DNA of 64,000 nucleotides from Phymorhynchus buccinoides (taxonomy: Eukaryota > Mollusca > Gastropoda > Neogastropoda > Raphitomidae). Every line of letters begins with the position of its first letter. Within the stretch, counting starts at the first letter, position 1. Shown one piece after another: positions 33,101-42,869 of the stretch. The notes below the pieces were generated by a model that did not search any database, was not told the DNA's origin, and saw only the letters and a program-made list of their open reading frames with translations. The translations under genes were made by a program, and so were the position numbers. The stretch is taken from contig CM065712.1 of NCBI GenBank assembly GCA_017654935.2, positions 21,242,865 through 21,306,864 on the forward strand, given 5' to 3'.

Positions 33101-33739
33101 AGGTGGGACCCTGACGGATGAGGTTTTTGCAAGAAACATGTCGAGATCACCAGAAAGACAGACCATTTTCAAAGATCGGGAACAGTTCCGAACACTCACT
33201 TTGCTCTGGTTTCCAGAAATTAAACTGTCAAAACGGCAATTCCTCCTTGGCGGAAATGAGAGAGAAGCCGCGAAGCAGATGTAAGTACACGTAGAGAGAG
33301 TTGCCTGAGAGAGTAGCCCTTTTGGGGAGTAGTTTGGATGGGGTGGGTGGAGGTCACTCGTTATGGTTGAAGCGTTTTTCTTTTTTTTGTAGTGCAGTAT
33401 AAAAAAAATATGGAGCTATTTCCTTGATTGTGAGCCAAACTCCTTTGAATAAACTGTATAAAAAACTTTAAAAATAAAATAAAATAAAAATGGCTTGTAT
33501 TGCAAAAATTTCGTTTGCAAACGATTTGGCGGCCATTAGAAAGAGACGGCACACGCCTTCTCTTTGGGTGAAAGAATTTGACTTCCAGCACCTCCGCCAA
33601 GGAGAGGAATCGCTGTTTTGACGTTTTTTGATTTCTAGGAAACCAGAGCAAAGTGAGTGTTGTCAATCTCTGTAAAGGGTTCTGTTTTCCTGGTGATCTC
33701 GACCTCAACAAAAACTCATCCGTCAGGGTGCTTGCACCA
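33101..33739. mobile_element. TTAA-type element family 3, complete copy
   Basis: Flanked by TTAA at 33097-33100 and 33740-33743. The arms of about 150-200 bp contain GACGGATGAG, CGAGATCACCAGAAA, CACTCACTTTGCTCTGG and GGCAATTCCTCCTTGGCGG in inverted arrangement at the right. TTAA duplication fits piggyBac or Kolobok; no transposase is present. It lies in the separase intron between exons A and B. Confidence 0.82.
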
Positions 33740-33784
33740 TTAACATTTGTTGACTTTTCTTTTCCCACTGCCTTAAAGACAATG

Positions 33785-34020
33785 ACGCACCACGATTAAG
33801 TCCCATTGGGTTTTTTTCTAGGTAGCTGTGACCCACATACAAATGTCCCCAACTTCTAATTGAGGCTGCTCTTTAAAATCATGTTTCATTTTTTTTTCAA
33901 ATTGGGGACATTTGTATGGTAGTCAAGCCTGGTCAAAACAAGATTTTTTACCAGCTATAAGAGGGAAAACACATGAAACCCGTGATTTTGACACGTGACC
34001 TAGTGGGTCTTTGAAATCAC
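33785..34020. repeat. Dispersed repeat, family 5
   Basis: Related to 26040-26330. Contains inverted ACATACAAATGTCCCCAA and TTGGGGACATTTGTATGG, so it can fold back. Confidence 0.6.
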
Positions 34021-34178
34021 AGAATGTCATTTTTGTTCTTCTCTCCTAATCTCATCCTGTACTATTACATACTTGTCATGTATTATTGAATGTAAGGCAA
34101 AGGGCGAGGGGGAAAAAAAATCTTGACTATCAAATTTCCCTAGTATCATGATCCTTGGTTGTCGTGGGTGGGTTGCAG

Positions 34179-34295
34179 GGTCAGGCCATCTACTTTGGGT
34201 TCAAGGACATCTTCCAGGCCAACGACCAGCTGCTCAAGGTCAAGGACAACGCCACCTGGTGGCGCCACCGCGCCTGCCTGGAGGCCAAGATGGCG
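34179..34295 (+). CDS. ESPL1: Separase exon B
   Basis: 39 codons between acceptor TTGCAG (34173-34178) and donor GTAATG (34296), phase 0 at both ends. The peptide ends in NATWWRHRACLEAKMA, which fits the separase EWW-x(2)-R-x(2)-L-x(3)-M pattern just before the catalytic domain. The exon sits between the TTAA element at 33101 and a 91 bp tandem array that begins only about 60 bases after the donor. A frameshifted copy at 62472-62599 belongs to the duplicate contig. Confidence 0.88.
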
Positions 34296-34358
34296 GTAAT
34301 GTATTGTGTATTGTATTTACAATGTTGAAATGTATTGAGTTTAGAATGAGGCGTAAGA

Positions 34359-35460
34359 CTGAGAATTATCTGCCCCTGACTCGTGTGCCGAATTGTGTGC
34401 GCCACTAACGTAAAGTTATCGCCCTTGGGTGTCGCAAAGTACATAGCCACTGAGAATTATCTGCCCCTGACTCGTGTGCCGAATGGTGTGCGCCACTAAC
34501 GTAAAGTTATCGCCCTTGGGTGTCGCAAAGTACATAGCCACTGAGAATTATCTGCCCCTGACTCGTGTGCCGAATGGTGTGCGCCACTAACGTAAAGTTA
34601 TCGCCCTTGGGTGTCGCAAAGTACATAGCCACTGAGAATTATCTGCCCCTGACTCGTGTGCCAAATGGTGTGCGCCACTAACGTAAAGTTATCGCCCTTG
34701 GGTGTCGCAAAGTACATAGCCACTGAGAATTATCTGCCCCTGACTCGTGTGCCGAATGGTGTGCGCCACTAACGTAAAGTTATCGCCCTTGGGTGTCGCA
34801 AAGTACATAGCCACTGAGAATTATCTGCCCCTGACTCGTGTGCCAAATGGTGTGCGCCACTAACGTAAAGTTATCGCCCTTGGGTGTCGCATAGTACATA
34901 GCCACTGAGAATTATCTGCCCCTGACTCGTGTGCCAAATGGTGTGCGCCACTAACATAAAGTTATCGCCCTTGGGTGTCGCAAAGTACATAGCCACTGAG
35001 AATTATCTGCCCCTGATCTTCACCAGGTGGCGTGGTCGATTCAGTCCATAAAGTTATCGCCCTTGGGTGTCGCAAAGTACATAGCCACTGAGAATTCTCT
35101 GCCCCTGATCTTCACCAGGTGACGTGGTCGAATCAAGCTATAAAGTTATCGCCCTTGGGTGTCGCAAAGTACATAGCCACTGAGAATTATCTGCCCCTGA
35201 AAAAAAAAAAAAAAAAAATCACACAGGTGGTGTGGTCGATTCAGTCCATAAAGTTATTCACCCTTGGGTGTCGCGAAGAAAGCAGTTCATAGCCACTGAG
35301 AATTCTCTGCCCCTGATCGTCACCAGGTGGCATGGTCGATTCAGTCCATAAAGTTATCGCCCTTGGGTGTCGCAAAGTACATAGCCACTGAGAATTCTCT
35401 GCCCCTGATCTGTCACTAGGTGGCTGTGGTCGATTCAGTACGTAAAACTTATCGCCTTTG
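34359..35460. repeat. 91 bp intronic minisatellite
   Basis: Unit starting CTGAGAATTATCTGCCCCTG recurs at 34359, 34450, 34541 and on, exactly 91 bp apart for about seven units. More diverged units follow (from about 35000) in which part of the unit is replaced by TTCACCAGGTGGCGTGGTCG. It lies in the intron after exon B. Confidence 0.95.
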
Positions 35461-35487
35461 CACATTGCCAAGAAGTAGTCTTTTGTA

Positions 35488-35755
35488 TAAATAGTTCCCC
35501 CACCTTCTGAAAGTTCTGTGCTTGCAACTTCCTCTAATCTGTCACTCTCTTTGCCCTTGCTTTCTGTCATCTACTACTTTCTGCCTTACCGGTCTATTCT
35601 CCAGCCTTTTTTTTCAAGAAACACTTTCCAAAAGATTTCCTCCAGCCGAAGTTGGACATGCTGGGTCTAATTATTTCTTGCTTAGGCGCATAACGGCAGC
35701 ATGGCGCATCTGTGCTCGTAATTGACAGGAAACTGAACCATCAAAGAAGAAGTAG
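35488..35755 (+). repeat. Family 1 SINE-like repeat
   Basis: Full-length counterpart of 228-514, with AAGAAGAAG-type tail. Confidence 0.65.
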
Positions 35756-35962
35756 TATAAAGCCCTGTTGTATTGTATCGCATTGCATTGTGTTATGCTA
35801 CACTGCATTTGTACGGCATTGCATTGTATCAAATTTATTGTCACCAGCACTTCTTTCTCTCAGCTAGGTTTTGGGACTTTGTTTCCCATTTTGATAACAA
35901 CTGCGACAACAACATGGGTTTTGAAATCTACCTACAGCACTTTCGTTAAAATGTTTGCCTAA

Positions 35963-36200
35963 CCCTTTCAGCGCCAGCCATTTTTCAGCCAAAACTTTCA
36001 TTAAACTTACCTGGGTTGAGAAAAGATTCTGTCTGCAATATTGGGGATTCCTCTGTGACGTGCATAAAATAGGGCCTGTCCTTACCTCCCAAAATTAAGA
36101 ACATAAGGTCACTGGATTACCAGACCCTCATTTGATGCCTTTCAGTGACATGGGTGTCAAATCATTGTGGTGCCAAGAGACGACAGTGGCGATGAAAGGG
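35963..36200. mobile_element. TTAA MITE family 4
   Basis: Ends CCCTTTCAGCGCCAGCC and GGCGATGAAAGGG. Right flank TTAA (36201-36204); left flank CTAA, a one-base change. Inverted relative to the copy at 56165. Confidence 0.75.
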
Positions 36201-36299
36201 TTAAACCCTGGAAAACTCGCGGAGAAAAAATCTATAGGAAATCTGCAGGAACCTTGTATTGGTGAAGAATTTCTTCTGCAACATACTACTACTAGCGCC

Positions 36300-36730
36300 T
36301 GTGCCCAATGAATTGGCAGGCATCAGACTAGGAATTGTTCGAAAATAATTAAAGTGGAGTAATTTCGTGGTGAGTGATCTTGCCTAATTCAATCGGGTCA
36401 AACATGGGAAGTTACTCTACCATCAGCTCTCGCCTCGTGTGTTTGAGCAGACATACAGCACTTAGAACACCGTGCGTCATTCTAAAAATGATGTCATTTA
36501 TATTTTTACGTCACATTTTGCAAGTTTTTATCAGTTTGTGGCCACTGGCCACCCCTAATTTTTCTCATTAAACATTTTTTGGCAAGTCGCTGACTCGCAT
36601 CCTACGGTTTCAAGATTTGACGCCATTGTTGCTATGGTATTTGACCGAGTAATGGAGGTAAACAACTCTAATTTTCACAAAAGTGCTCTCTCCTAGTTTT
36701 TTTTCCGAAGATCGTCTATTGTCAGAGGAT
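36300..36730. repeat. Dispersed repeat, family 6
   Basis: Matches 58755-59190 in reverse orientation, including GTGATCTTGCCTAATTCAAT and AATGGAGGTAAACAACTC. Unrecognised family in the intron before exon C. Confidence 0.6.
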
Positions 36731-37020
36731 CTGCAAATTTCAGAGGATTAAGAATTTCTGACAGAGGATTGGCTTCTACTGTCAGAGGTTTTGACTTTTT
36801 AAATTGAGTGTTATCTTTTCCATTAAATAGCGTTCTACAGTGATTTATCACTGCATAAAGCCTTTTTGGTGATGTTGGGAACTGATTTCAATGTTGTCCC
36901 TCTACAGTCTAGGGTCTTGGTGGCCCTTGTACCGTGGGTTTCAGAGGATTTGACTTCAGACCATTCTGATGCCTGAAACTGTCGTGCAGAGACCTCCGTT
37001 GACTTTCCCCGTCAACAATC

Positions 37021-37603
37021 TACCGTAGTTTTCGGACTATAAGGCGATATTTTTTTCTCCAATTTCGACCTATGCGCCTAATAAACGAGGGCGCTCTATA
37101 AGTGAACAAAATCGTGAGAAGAGAGGCAACGATTGCCGTACTCAGTACAGTCTACTGTGAGTCACAACATCGAAAGTGGTAACGAGTCGCCGATACGACG
37201 AATACTCGTGTTAAAATGCTTCAAAATCCCTGTTATCGTCTGAGATACTGTCCAACAGATGCCACAACCCTTGTTCATTGGATGTAAAAAGCATCGTTGT
37301 AGAGCTTAAAATGCCATAATTCTACCAGTTTTCGCGAAGAAAAGTCCAAACACAACAACCGGAAGTCGCAAAAACGGAAGTTCAATTATTTGAGAAGGGA
37401 GCCAACTCTCGTTTACGACAACAATAATGGCGGTCGGTAATCGTTTACAAGACGTGTACGGGCTTCAAACTTCGACTTTCTGTTGCGAGGTGTGTATCGC
37501 CTTATAAACGAGGGCGCCTTTTACTTGGATTTTGTCAGATTTTTCTTGAAAATTGCCCTATTCGCCTTATACACAGCAGCGCCTAATGAGCCGAAAAATA
37601 CGC
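37021..37603. mobile_element. MITE with TTTTCGGACTATAAGGCG ends
   Basis: Begins TACCGTAGTTTTCGGACTAT and ends GAGCCGAAAAATACG, an inverted terminal repeat. A near full-length copy in the other orientation is at 54232-54788, and terminal fragments are at 53720-53757, 56803-56823, 58155-58195 and 59277-59302. The superfamily was not determined. Confidence 0.7.
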
Positions 37604-38150
37604 TACAGACAAACCCCTATTTTACGACCCTCTGTTAAGCGACCACCTCTCATTTGAGACCGGATTTGTTGGCACAGATGCATTTTACTATGTAAACGAC
37701 CTCTCTTAAACGACTTCCTCTAAAACGCGACTTACGACCGCCATTTTGTTGGTTTTTACGACCATTGCTGTCGTCTGCATAGACTTCGAGCAAAGGGAAA
37801 CAACCACGGTCAAGGGCCTGAAAGCGGAGTCGCTTCCCTTGTTGTAGAAAATATGGCGGAAAGCGTAGGAAAAGCACGAAAACCACTGACTTTGGACGAG
37901 AGTGGAGGTGATTAAAAGAAGTCGGCAAAGTGAAACTGTAATTAATCGATTGCACAATCCTATGGAGTTGGAAAGACCCAAATCCAGTTTTAATATGTCA
38001 TTGTATGTGTGCATGAAGAATAGAGTATGAACTGTGCTGAACTTTTTTCTTTCTACGGCTGCCAGTGAAAACCTCCGTCATACGACCCCTCCAATTTACG
38101 ACCGATTTTTCCGGACATTTTGGAAGTCTTAAAATAGAGGTTTGACTGTA
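37604..38150. mobile_element. MITE with TACAGTCAAACCTC-like ends
   Basis: Left TACAGACAAACCCCTATTTT, right AAAATAGAGGTTTGACTGTA. Internal CGACC repeats. It directly abuts the preceding MITE. Ends of this type with TA are usual for Tc1/mariner-like MITEs. Confidence 0.7.
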
Positions 38151-38324
38151 ATAGTTATTAACAATTAAACAAGGCTTATTCTGAAGCTATTGGCATCGAA
38201 ATGACTCGCTTAACTCGTGCGGTTTTAAAGCATCTGCATGCAATTTATAGTTGTTGGGTTGGGGATTTGGTAATAAAAGTGGTACCTCTCTCAGAATGTA
38301 CATATTATTCATCTTGGTGATGTC

Positions 38325-38474
38325 AGATGATGGGGATGAAGATGGTGATGATGATGGTGATGATGAAGATGATGATGATGGTGGTGGTGATGATGATGGT
38401 GATGATTATGATGATGATGATGATGACGATGGTGATGATGATGATGATGAAGAAGATGTTGATGATGATGATGT
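38325..38474. repeat. (GAT)n microsatellite next to a splice acceptor
   Basis: About 45 GAT/GGT/GAA triplets ending about 10 bases before the exon C acceptor (38482-38483). Confidence 0.95.
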
Positions 38475-38483
38475 GTCTCACAG

Positions 38484-38651
38484 AGCATTGTGGAGGGCAT
38501 GGAGAGGCACTGGCTGGGCCCTTGGAGGGGGCTGTTGGTGGGTCAGACCTCGGATGACCGCTACAACCGGGAGATGACCGCCGCGGCCAACACTCTGGTC
38601 AGCATTGTGCGGGACAGGCTGGACTGTGTGTGGACTGTGGGCAAAGCTAGG
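38484..38651 (+). CDS. ESPL1: Separase exon C
   Basis: 56 codons between acceptor TCTCACAG and donor GTGAGT at 38652, phase 0. SIVEGMERHWLGPWRGLLVG corresponds to the separase E-x(2)-LG-x-W-[KR]-GLL segment. The remainder (VRDRLDCVWTVGKAR) leads into the next exon. The acceptor has no real pyrimidine tract because GAT repeats run almost up to it. Codon usage is GC-rich, unlike the intron. Confidence 0.88.
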
Positions 38652-38693
38652 GTGAGTGCACTATGTGTCTGTCTCTTCTCTGTGTCTATGTGT

Positions 38694-38747
<54 letters not shown>
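38694..38747. repeat. (CT)n microsatellite
   Basis: Follows the exon C donor by about 40 bases. Confidence 0.95.
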
Positions 38748-38750
<3 letters not shown>

Positions 38751-38914
38751 GCTTTATGATCTGCCCAGATAAGTGAGGCTTGGTGTAATTATGTATGAAG
38801 ATATCTTGCTTAATATTTTCAATTTCCCCTTCCCACTGTTCCCTTTGACATGGGCAGATGGCCTGGTTCATTAAAACATTGTTCTTGTTCTTGTTGTTCT
38901 ATGTGCCTCTCTGT

Positions 38915-38933
38915 GTGTGTGTGTGTGTGTCTC

Positions 38934-39000
<67 letters not shown>
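38915..39000. repeat. (GT)n/(CT)n microsatellite
   Basis: Short GT run, then a CT run to about 38998. Confidence 0.95.
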
Positions 39001-39002
<2 letters not shown>

Positions 39003-39109
39003 AAAAAACACCAACAAATTACAGTACTAAAAAAACACCACACACACACACACACAAAATAATCTTGTACGGCAAGTTTTGAATTAGTTATTCTGAGTGT
39101 TGACTGCAC

Positions 39110-39275
39110 AGTAGACCCTCCCTAACAAGACCTCCAAAAATCATCCAAAATGAGGTCTTATAAGGGAGGGGTCTTTTAAGGGAGGTAATTTTAGCACTTA
39201 CAAAGAAGGGCAATGTCTCTGAGAAGTAGGTCTTATGTGGGAGGGAGTCTTATAATGGGAGGTCTTATAAGGGAG
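39110..39275. mobile_element. MITE related to 32711-32904, inverted
   Basis: CAGTAGACCCTCCCTAACAAG at the left, with AAATCATCCAAAATGAGGTC and GGCAATGTCTCTGAGAAGTA internal blocks complementary to the 32.7 kb copy. Confidence 0.65.
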
Positions 39276-39344
39276 ATTCAATAATTATATCTGTATTGTT
39301 AAAAATTCGGGACTTTCCTAGTGTTGCACTGCCTCCGGGCATTG

Positions 39345-39870
39345 CCTCCAGGATCGTTCCCACCTTCTTTATATCTACTAATGTCCCATATGTGTCTGTT
39401 CCAGACCGGAGGACGTTAAACAGACTTTAGTACCTCCAGGATCGTTCCCACCATATTTATATCTACTAATGTTCCAATATGTGTCTGTTCCAGACCGGAG
39501 GGCGTTAAACAGACTTTAGTACCTCCAGGATCGTTCCCACCATCTTTACATCTACTAATGTCCCATATGTGTCTGTTCCAGACCGGAGGGCGTTAAACAG
39601 ACTTTAGTACCTCCAGGATCGTTCCCACCATCTTTACATCTACTACTGTCCCATATGTGTCTGTTCCAGACCGGAGGGCGTTAAACAGACTTTAGTACCT
39701 CCAGGATCGTTCCCACCATCTTTATATCTACTAATGTCCCATATGTGTCTGTTCCAGACCGGAGGGCGTTAAACAGACTTTTGTACCTCCAGGATCGTTC
39801 CCACCATCTTTATATCTACTAAGGTCCCATATGTGTCTATTCCAGACCGGAGGGCGTTAAGCAGACTTTT
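39345..39870. repeat. 88 bp intronic minisatellite derived from family 2
   Basis: About six units containing CCTCCAGGATCGTTCCCACC and GACCGGAGGGCGTTAAACAG, roughly 88 bp apart. The unit is the 3' portion of the dispersed repeat seen at 5780-5905, so the array is an amplified retroelement fragment. Confidence 0.9.
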
Positions 39871-40376
39871 CTTCTCATGGAGGTTCCCCTGTATTGTGTG
39901 TTTGAATTCTGTGCGTTTGGAGTGCGTGTTGTGGTGAGGTTTGTCACAGTGCATGTTTACAGTGTTGATGAGTGTATGCAGGGGCTTTTGTATGCTGTGA
40001 AACTTGGTGCAGGAGGGTCTTGTGCAAGTTCTGTTTGTCCGGTATATCATTATGAAAAGCAAGCATAGAATACAGCCCTGTCATGCAGTCTCAGACCGAT
40101 ACGGAACTCCATAGCATCATCATCATCATCATTGTCATCCACCTCATTTCCATCAATCATTAAAAAGAAAAATGTCCCAAATTCTGTGGTTTTGCAAGCC
40201 CTGCTCTCATGGTGACCTCAGTTTCGGTTTCCAATCCAGTCTATGCCTTGGTGCGTTCGGGTCAAAGTCATGGGGATCAGTGTGTTCTGGGGAGCTGTCG
40301 GTGGACGGTCGTGGTGGCGCCCTCGGAGGAGGACCTCACTCACGCTGGCTCCTCGAGTATGAGAACAGTGTCGTCA

Positions 40377-40650
40377 GTAGGGGGCTAAGTAGGTGGTGTC
40401 CTGAACAGGCTCCGCTGAACTCCACCGAAGTGACTCAGCAGCAGTGCAGTGTCTCCTCAGTTGGTTGCCTCCTGACGGCCTAACATAGATTCGCTCCTCT
40501 TGGACTGCTGGTCTCGGATTCTGCGACCTGAACGTGCGGAGGTGTGGCTGCGAATTGGGATTCGGAATGAGCGGCGTGGGAGCAATGCCACTGTGCGACC
40601 CGGAAGATGGGACAGCAAAAAAAGAAAAGAAAAAAGTTCTGTTTGTTGAA
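40377..40650 (+). mobile_element. SINE-like element, family 7, A-tailed
   Basis: About 245 bp ending GAAGATGGGACAGC plus an A-rich tail. Contains GGAATGAGCGGCGTGGGAGC. Copies are at 57505-57750 (plus), 51261-51384 (3' part, plus) and 51553-51780 (minus, with a 17 bp target duplication). It ends about 20-50 bases before the exon D acceptor. Confidence 0.7.
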
Positions 40651-40672
40651 TTCAAATGCGTTGTTTCCCCAG

Positions 40673-40852
40673 CAAGCTCTAGAGCTGGTTCAACACGGCG
40701 GGGACCTACCCACAGTCCTCTCTCACCTACTGGGGAGGGGAGACGTCGCCGCGGGCAACGGTCAGCTGATGGATGACATCACCACCAAGGTCGTCAAGGT
40801 CATGCCCAAGGTCACCCAGCCTGACCTTCCCGTGGTGCTCATTCTGGATAAG
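40673..40852 (+). CDS. ESPL1: Separase exon D
   Basis: 60 codons, acceptor TTTCCCCAG (40664-40672), donor GTGAGC at 40853, phase 0. It ends LPVVLILDK, matching the separase strand LVLVLDK that precedes the LPWE motif. This is the start of the caspase-like fold of the peptidase C50 domain. The exon is preceded immediately by an A-tailed SINE. Confidence 0.9.
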
Positions 40853-40892
40853 GTGAGCCGTGAGAAAAGTTGAAAAAGCCGGAAGGTACTGC

Positions 40893-40966
40893 CACAGTGG
40901 AGCCTCCCTAATATGAGCTTGAAAAATCATCCAGAATGAGGTCATAAGGGAGGGGTCTTAAAGGAT
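40893..40966. mobile_element. Fragment of the CAGTGG-ended MITE
   Basis: CACAGTGGAGCCTCCCTAAT followed by AAATCATCCAGAATGAGGTC. Truncated after GGGGTCTT. Confidence 0.55.
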
Positions 40967-41214
40967 GGGGCCAGGCTCTTTTGGCTGAAAAATCGGCTCT
41001 CGGCCTTGACTACTGTAGGTTGAAGCTTTTCTCACCTTTTTAAAAAAAAAAAAATTTGCAGCCGAAGATAGGGATGCTAGGCCTAACTATTACCTTTGTG
41101 AGCCTCATAACGGCAGCATGACTCATCTGTACTCATATCACAGGAGACTGTCTAAGCGATCGATGAAGAAGAATGCCTGACCTTTTTTTCTGAATTTCTA
41201 TTCGTTTTATTTTA

Positions 41215-41580
41215 GGATAATAATAATGAACATTTATGGCGCTTAATCTTTATAAAGAAAAAAAGCCCTAAGCGCTTACAGTCATAAAAACAAAAGAATA
41301 TGAAATAATACAATGAAACACGCACAAACCACACACACACGCACACATGCGCATGCACACATGTACACACACATATACATACACACACACACACACGCAC
41401 ACATGCATTCATTCATTCATTTATCAGGCATGGTAATCTTAATAATAATAATAATGAGGAAAATGTATGTAGCGCCCATCCTACTGTGTGTAGGCTACAG
41501 GGCGCTTTACACAGAATTGAAATGGAATAAAACAAAAAACATAAAACAAAAATCCAATTATTTTTACTCTGAATTCAAAG
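41215..41580. repeat. Retroelement tails and (CA)n
   Basis: Two minus-oriented AAGCGC/TATATAAAT-type tails (41215-41285 and 41440-41515) flanking a (CA)n run (41312-41400). Confidence 0.55.
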
Positions 41581-41777
41581 AAAAGTGAACGTAGAAAAAC
41601 AAATGTCAGGTCAGAGGTTTTACGCCCGAGGATTTGCTCTCTTCCCTAATTTTAACACTTTTATGATATTCGCCTTCAAGAAGAAATTGCCCCCTGATCA
41701 CCATCAAGGGCTCTTTACCCCTTGACCACACCAAGAGACAACATCTGAACCCCCAAAATATTTTCAGAGAAAAATAC

Positions 41778-41850
41778 TTTAGTCAAGTCAAGTCAAGTCA
41801 AGTCAAGTCAAAATGATCTTTAATGACGATAAAGGAATAAGCTAAGCAAA
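41778..41850 (-). repeat. LINE 3' end with (TTGAC)n tail
   Basis: AAGTC pentamers followed by AAAATGATCTTTAATGACGA. Repeated nearly identically at 42511-42562. Reversed, it reads as a retroelement 3' end with a TTGAC tail. Confidence 0.55.
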
Positions 41851-41955
41851 ACTTTTTTTTCGTCCTGTTGTCATAGTCCCAGTACCATGCCCGTTTATTT
41901 ATTTATTTATTTATTTGTTAATTTATTCTGTTCTCTTTCTTTTTTTGTCTCCCAG

Positions 41956-42097
41956 CAACTGTCCAACTTCCCGTTGGAACAGCTGGGGGTGCTGAGACAC
42001 CAGGCTGTGACCCGTGTTCCCTCCCTCTCCCTGCTGCACCACTTGCTGAGACGACACGGGGTCACCACCACCACCACGAGAAACAACCACCATGAAG
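41956..42097 (+). CDS. ESPL1: Separase exon E
   Basis: Acceptor CCCAG (41951-41955). It opens QLSNFPLEQLGVLRHQAVTR, the equivalent of the separase LPWE-x(2)-P-x-L...VTRLPS segment, followed by VPSLSLLHHLLRRHGV. The next exon needs one leftover base, which fits an end at 42097 with the GC donor AAG/GCATGT. An alternative weak GT donor after 42103 would keep frame and add two codons. The Trp of the family LPWE motif is Leu here. The 3' two-thirds of the exon is tandemly copied downstream. Confidence 0.85.
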
Positions 42098-42510
42098 GCA
42101 TGTGTTTGTGTGTGTGTCAGTATGATTGTGTGTAGGTAGGTAGGTAGAAAGGGACAGACTATAGAGCCTGGGCCTTACACCAGGCTGTGACCCGCGTTCC
42201 CCCCCTCTCCCTGCTGCACCACTTGCTGAGACGGCACGGGGTCACCACCACCACGACAAACAACCACCATGAAGGCATGTGTGTGTGTCAGTGTGTGTGT
42301 AGGTAGGTAGGTAGAAAGGGACAGACTATAGAGCCTAGGCCTTACACCAGGCTGTGACCCGCATTCACTCCCTGTCCCTGCTGCACCACTTGCTGAGACG
42401 ACACGGGGTCACCACCACGCCTGCCCCCGGCCAGACTACCACGACAAACAGCCACCGGCATGTCATGAAGGCATGTGTGTGTCTGTCCGTCTGTTTGTTT
42501 GGCGTGTGTG
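41998..42510 (+). repeat. ESPL1: Tandem copies of the exon E 3' end
   Basis: CACCAGGCTGTGACCCG starts at 41998 (real exon), about 42178 and about 42345, giving units of roughly 180 and 166 bp. Each holds the VTR-x-PSLSLLHHLLRRHGV-coding part plus the beginning of the intron (AAGGCATGTG and GTAGGTAGGTAG). The copies stay open in the exon frame across the shared part. Copy 3 has an extra Pro/Thr-coding insertion. They lack the original acceptor. Confidence 0.85.
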
Positions 42511-42869
42511 TCAAGTCAAGTCAAGTCAAAATGATCTTTATTGACGATAAAGGAATAAGCTAACAGAAGGGTTTTTTCCATACTGTCGTCATAACAAAAA
42601 AAAGGGGGTGGAGTGAAGCAAATAACCTGTGTGTGTATGCGCGCTTCGCTTTGATTTCTATCAAGATTAAGCGCCATAGAAATCCTGTATGTTGTTGTTG
42701 TGTGTGTCAGCACGCTCGTGTGTGTGTGTGTGTGTGTGAGCATGCACGTGTGTGTGTGGGTAGGGTTAGGATCAGCCAAGGTGTATTTTCGTAACTCTGA
42801 AAGAAGCAGACTTTAGAGACTGAGGCCCGAAGACATGAGGGGGGTGTCTGTCTAAAAGCCGCCTCACTC

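Noticed and set aside
38251..38577. Asp-rich and Met-rich ORFs
   Set aside because: Composition artefacts of the GAT repeat; only the part from 38484 belongs to a real exon, in one frame.
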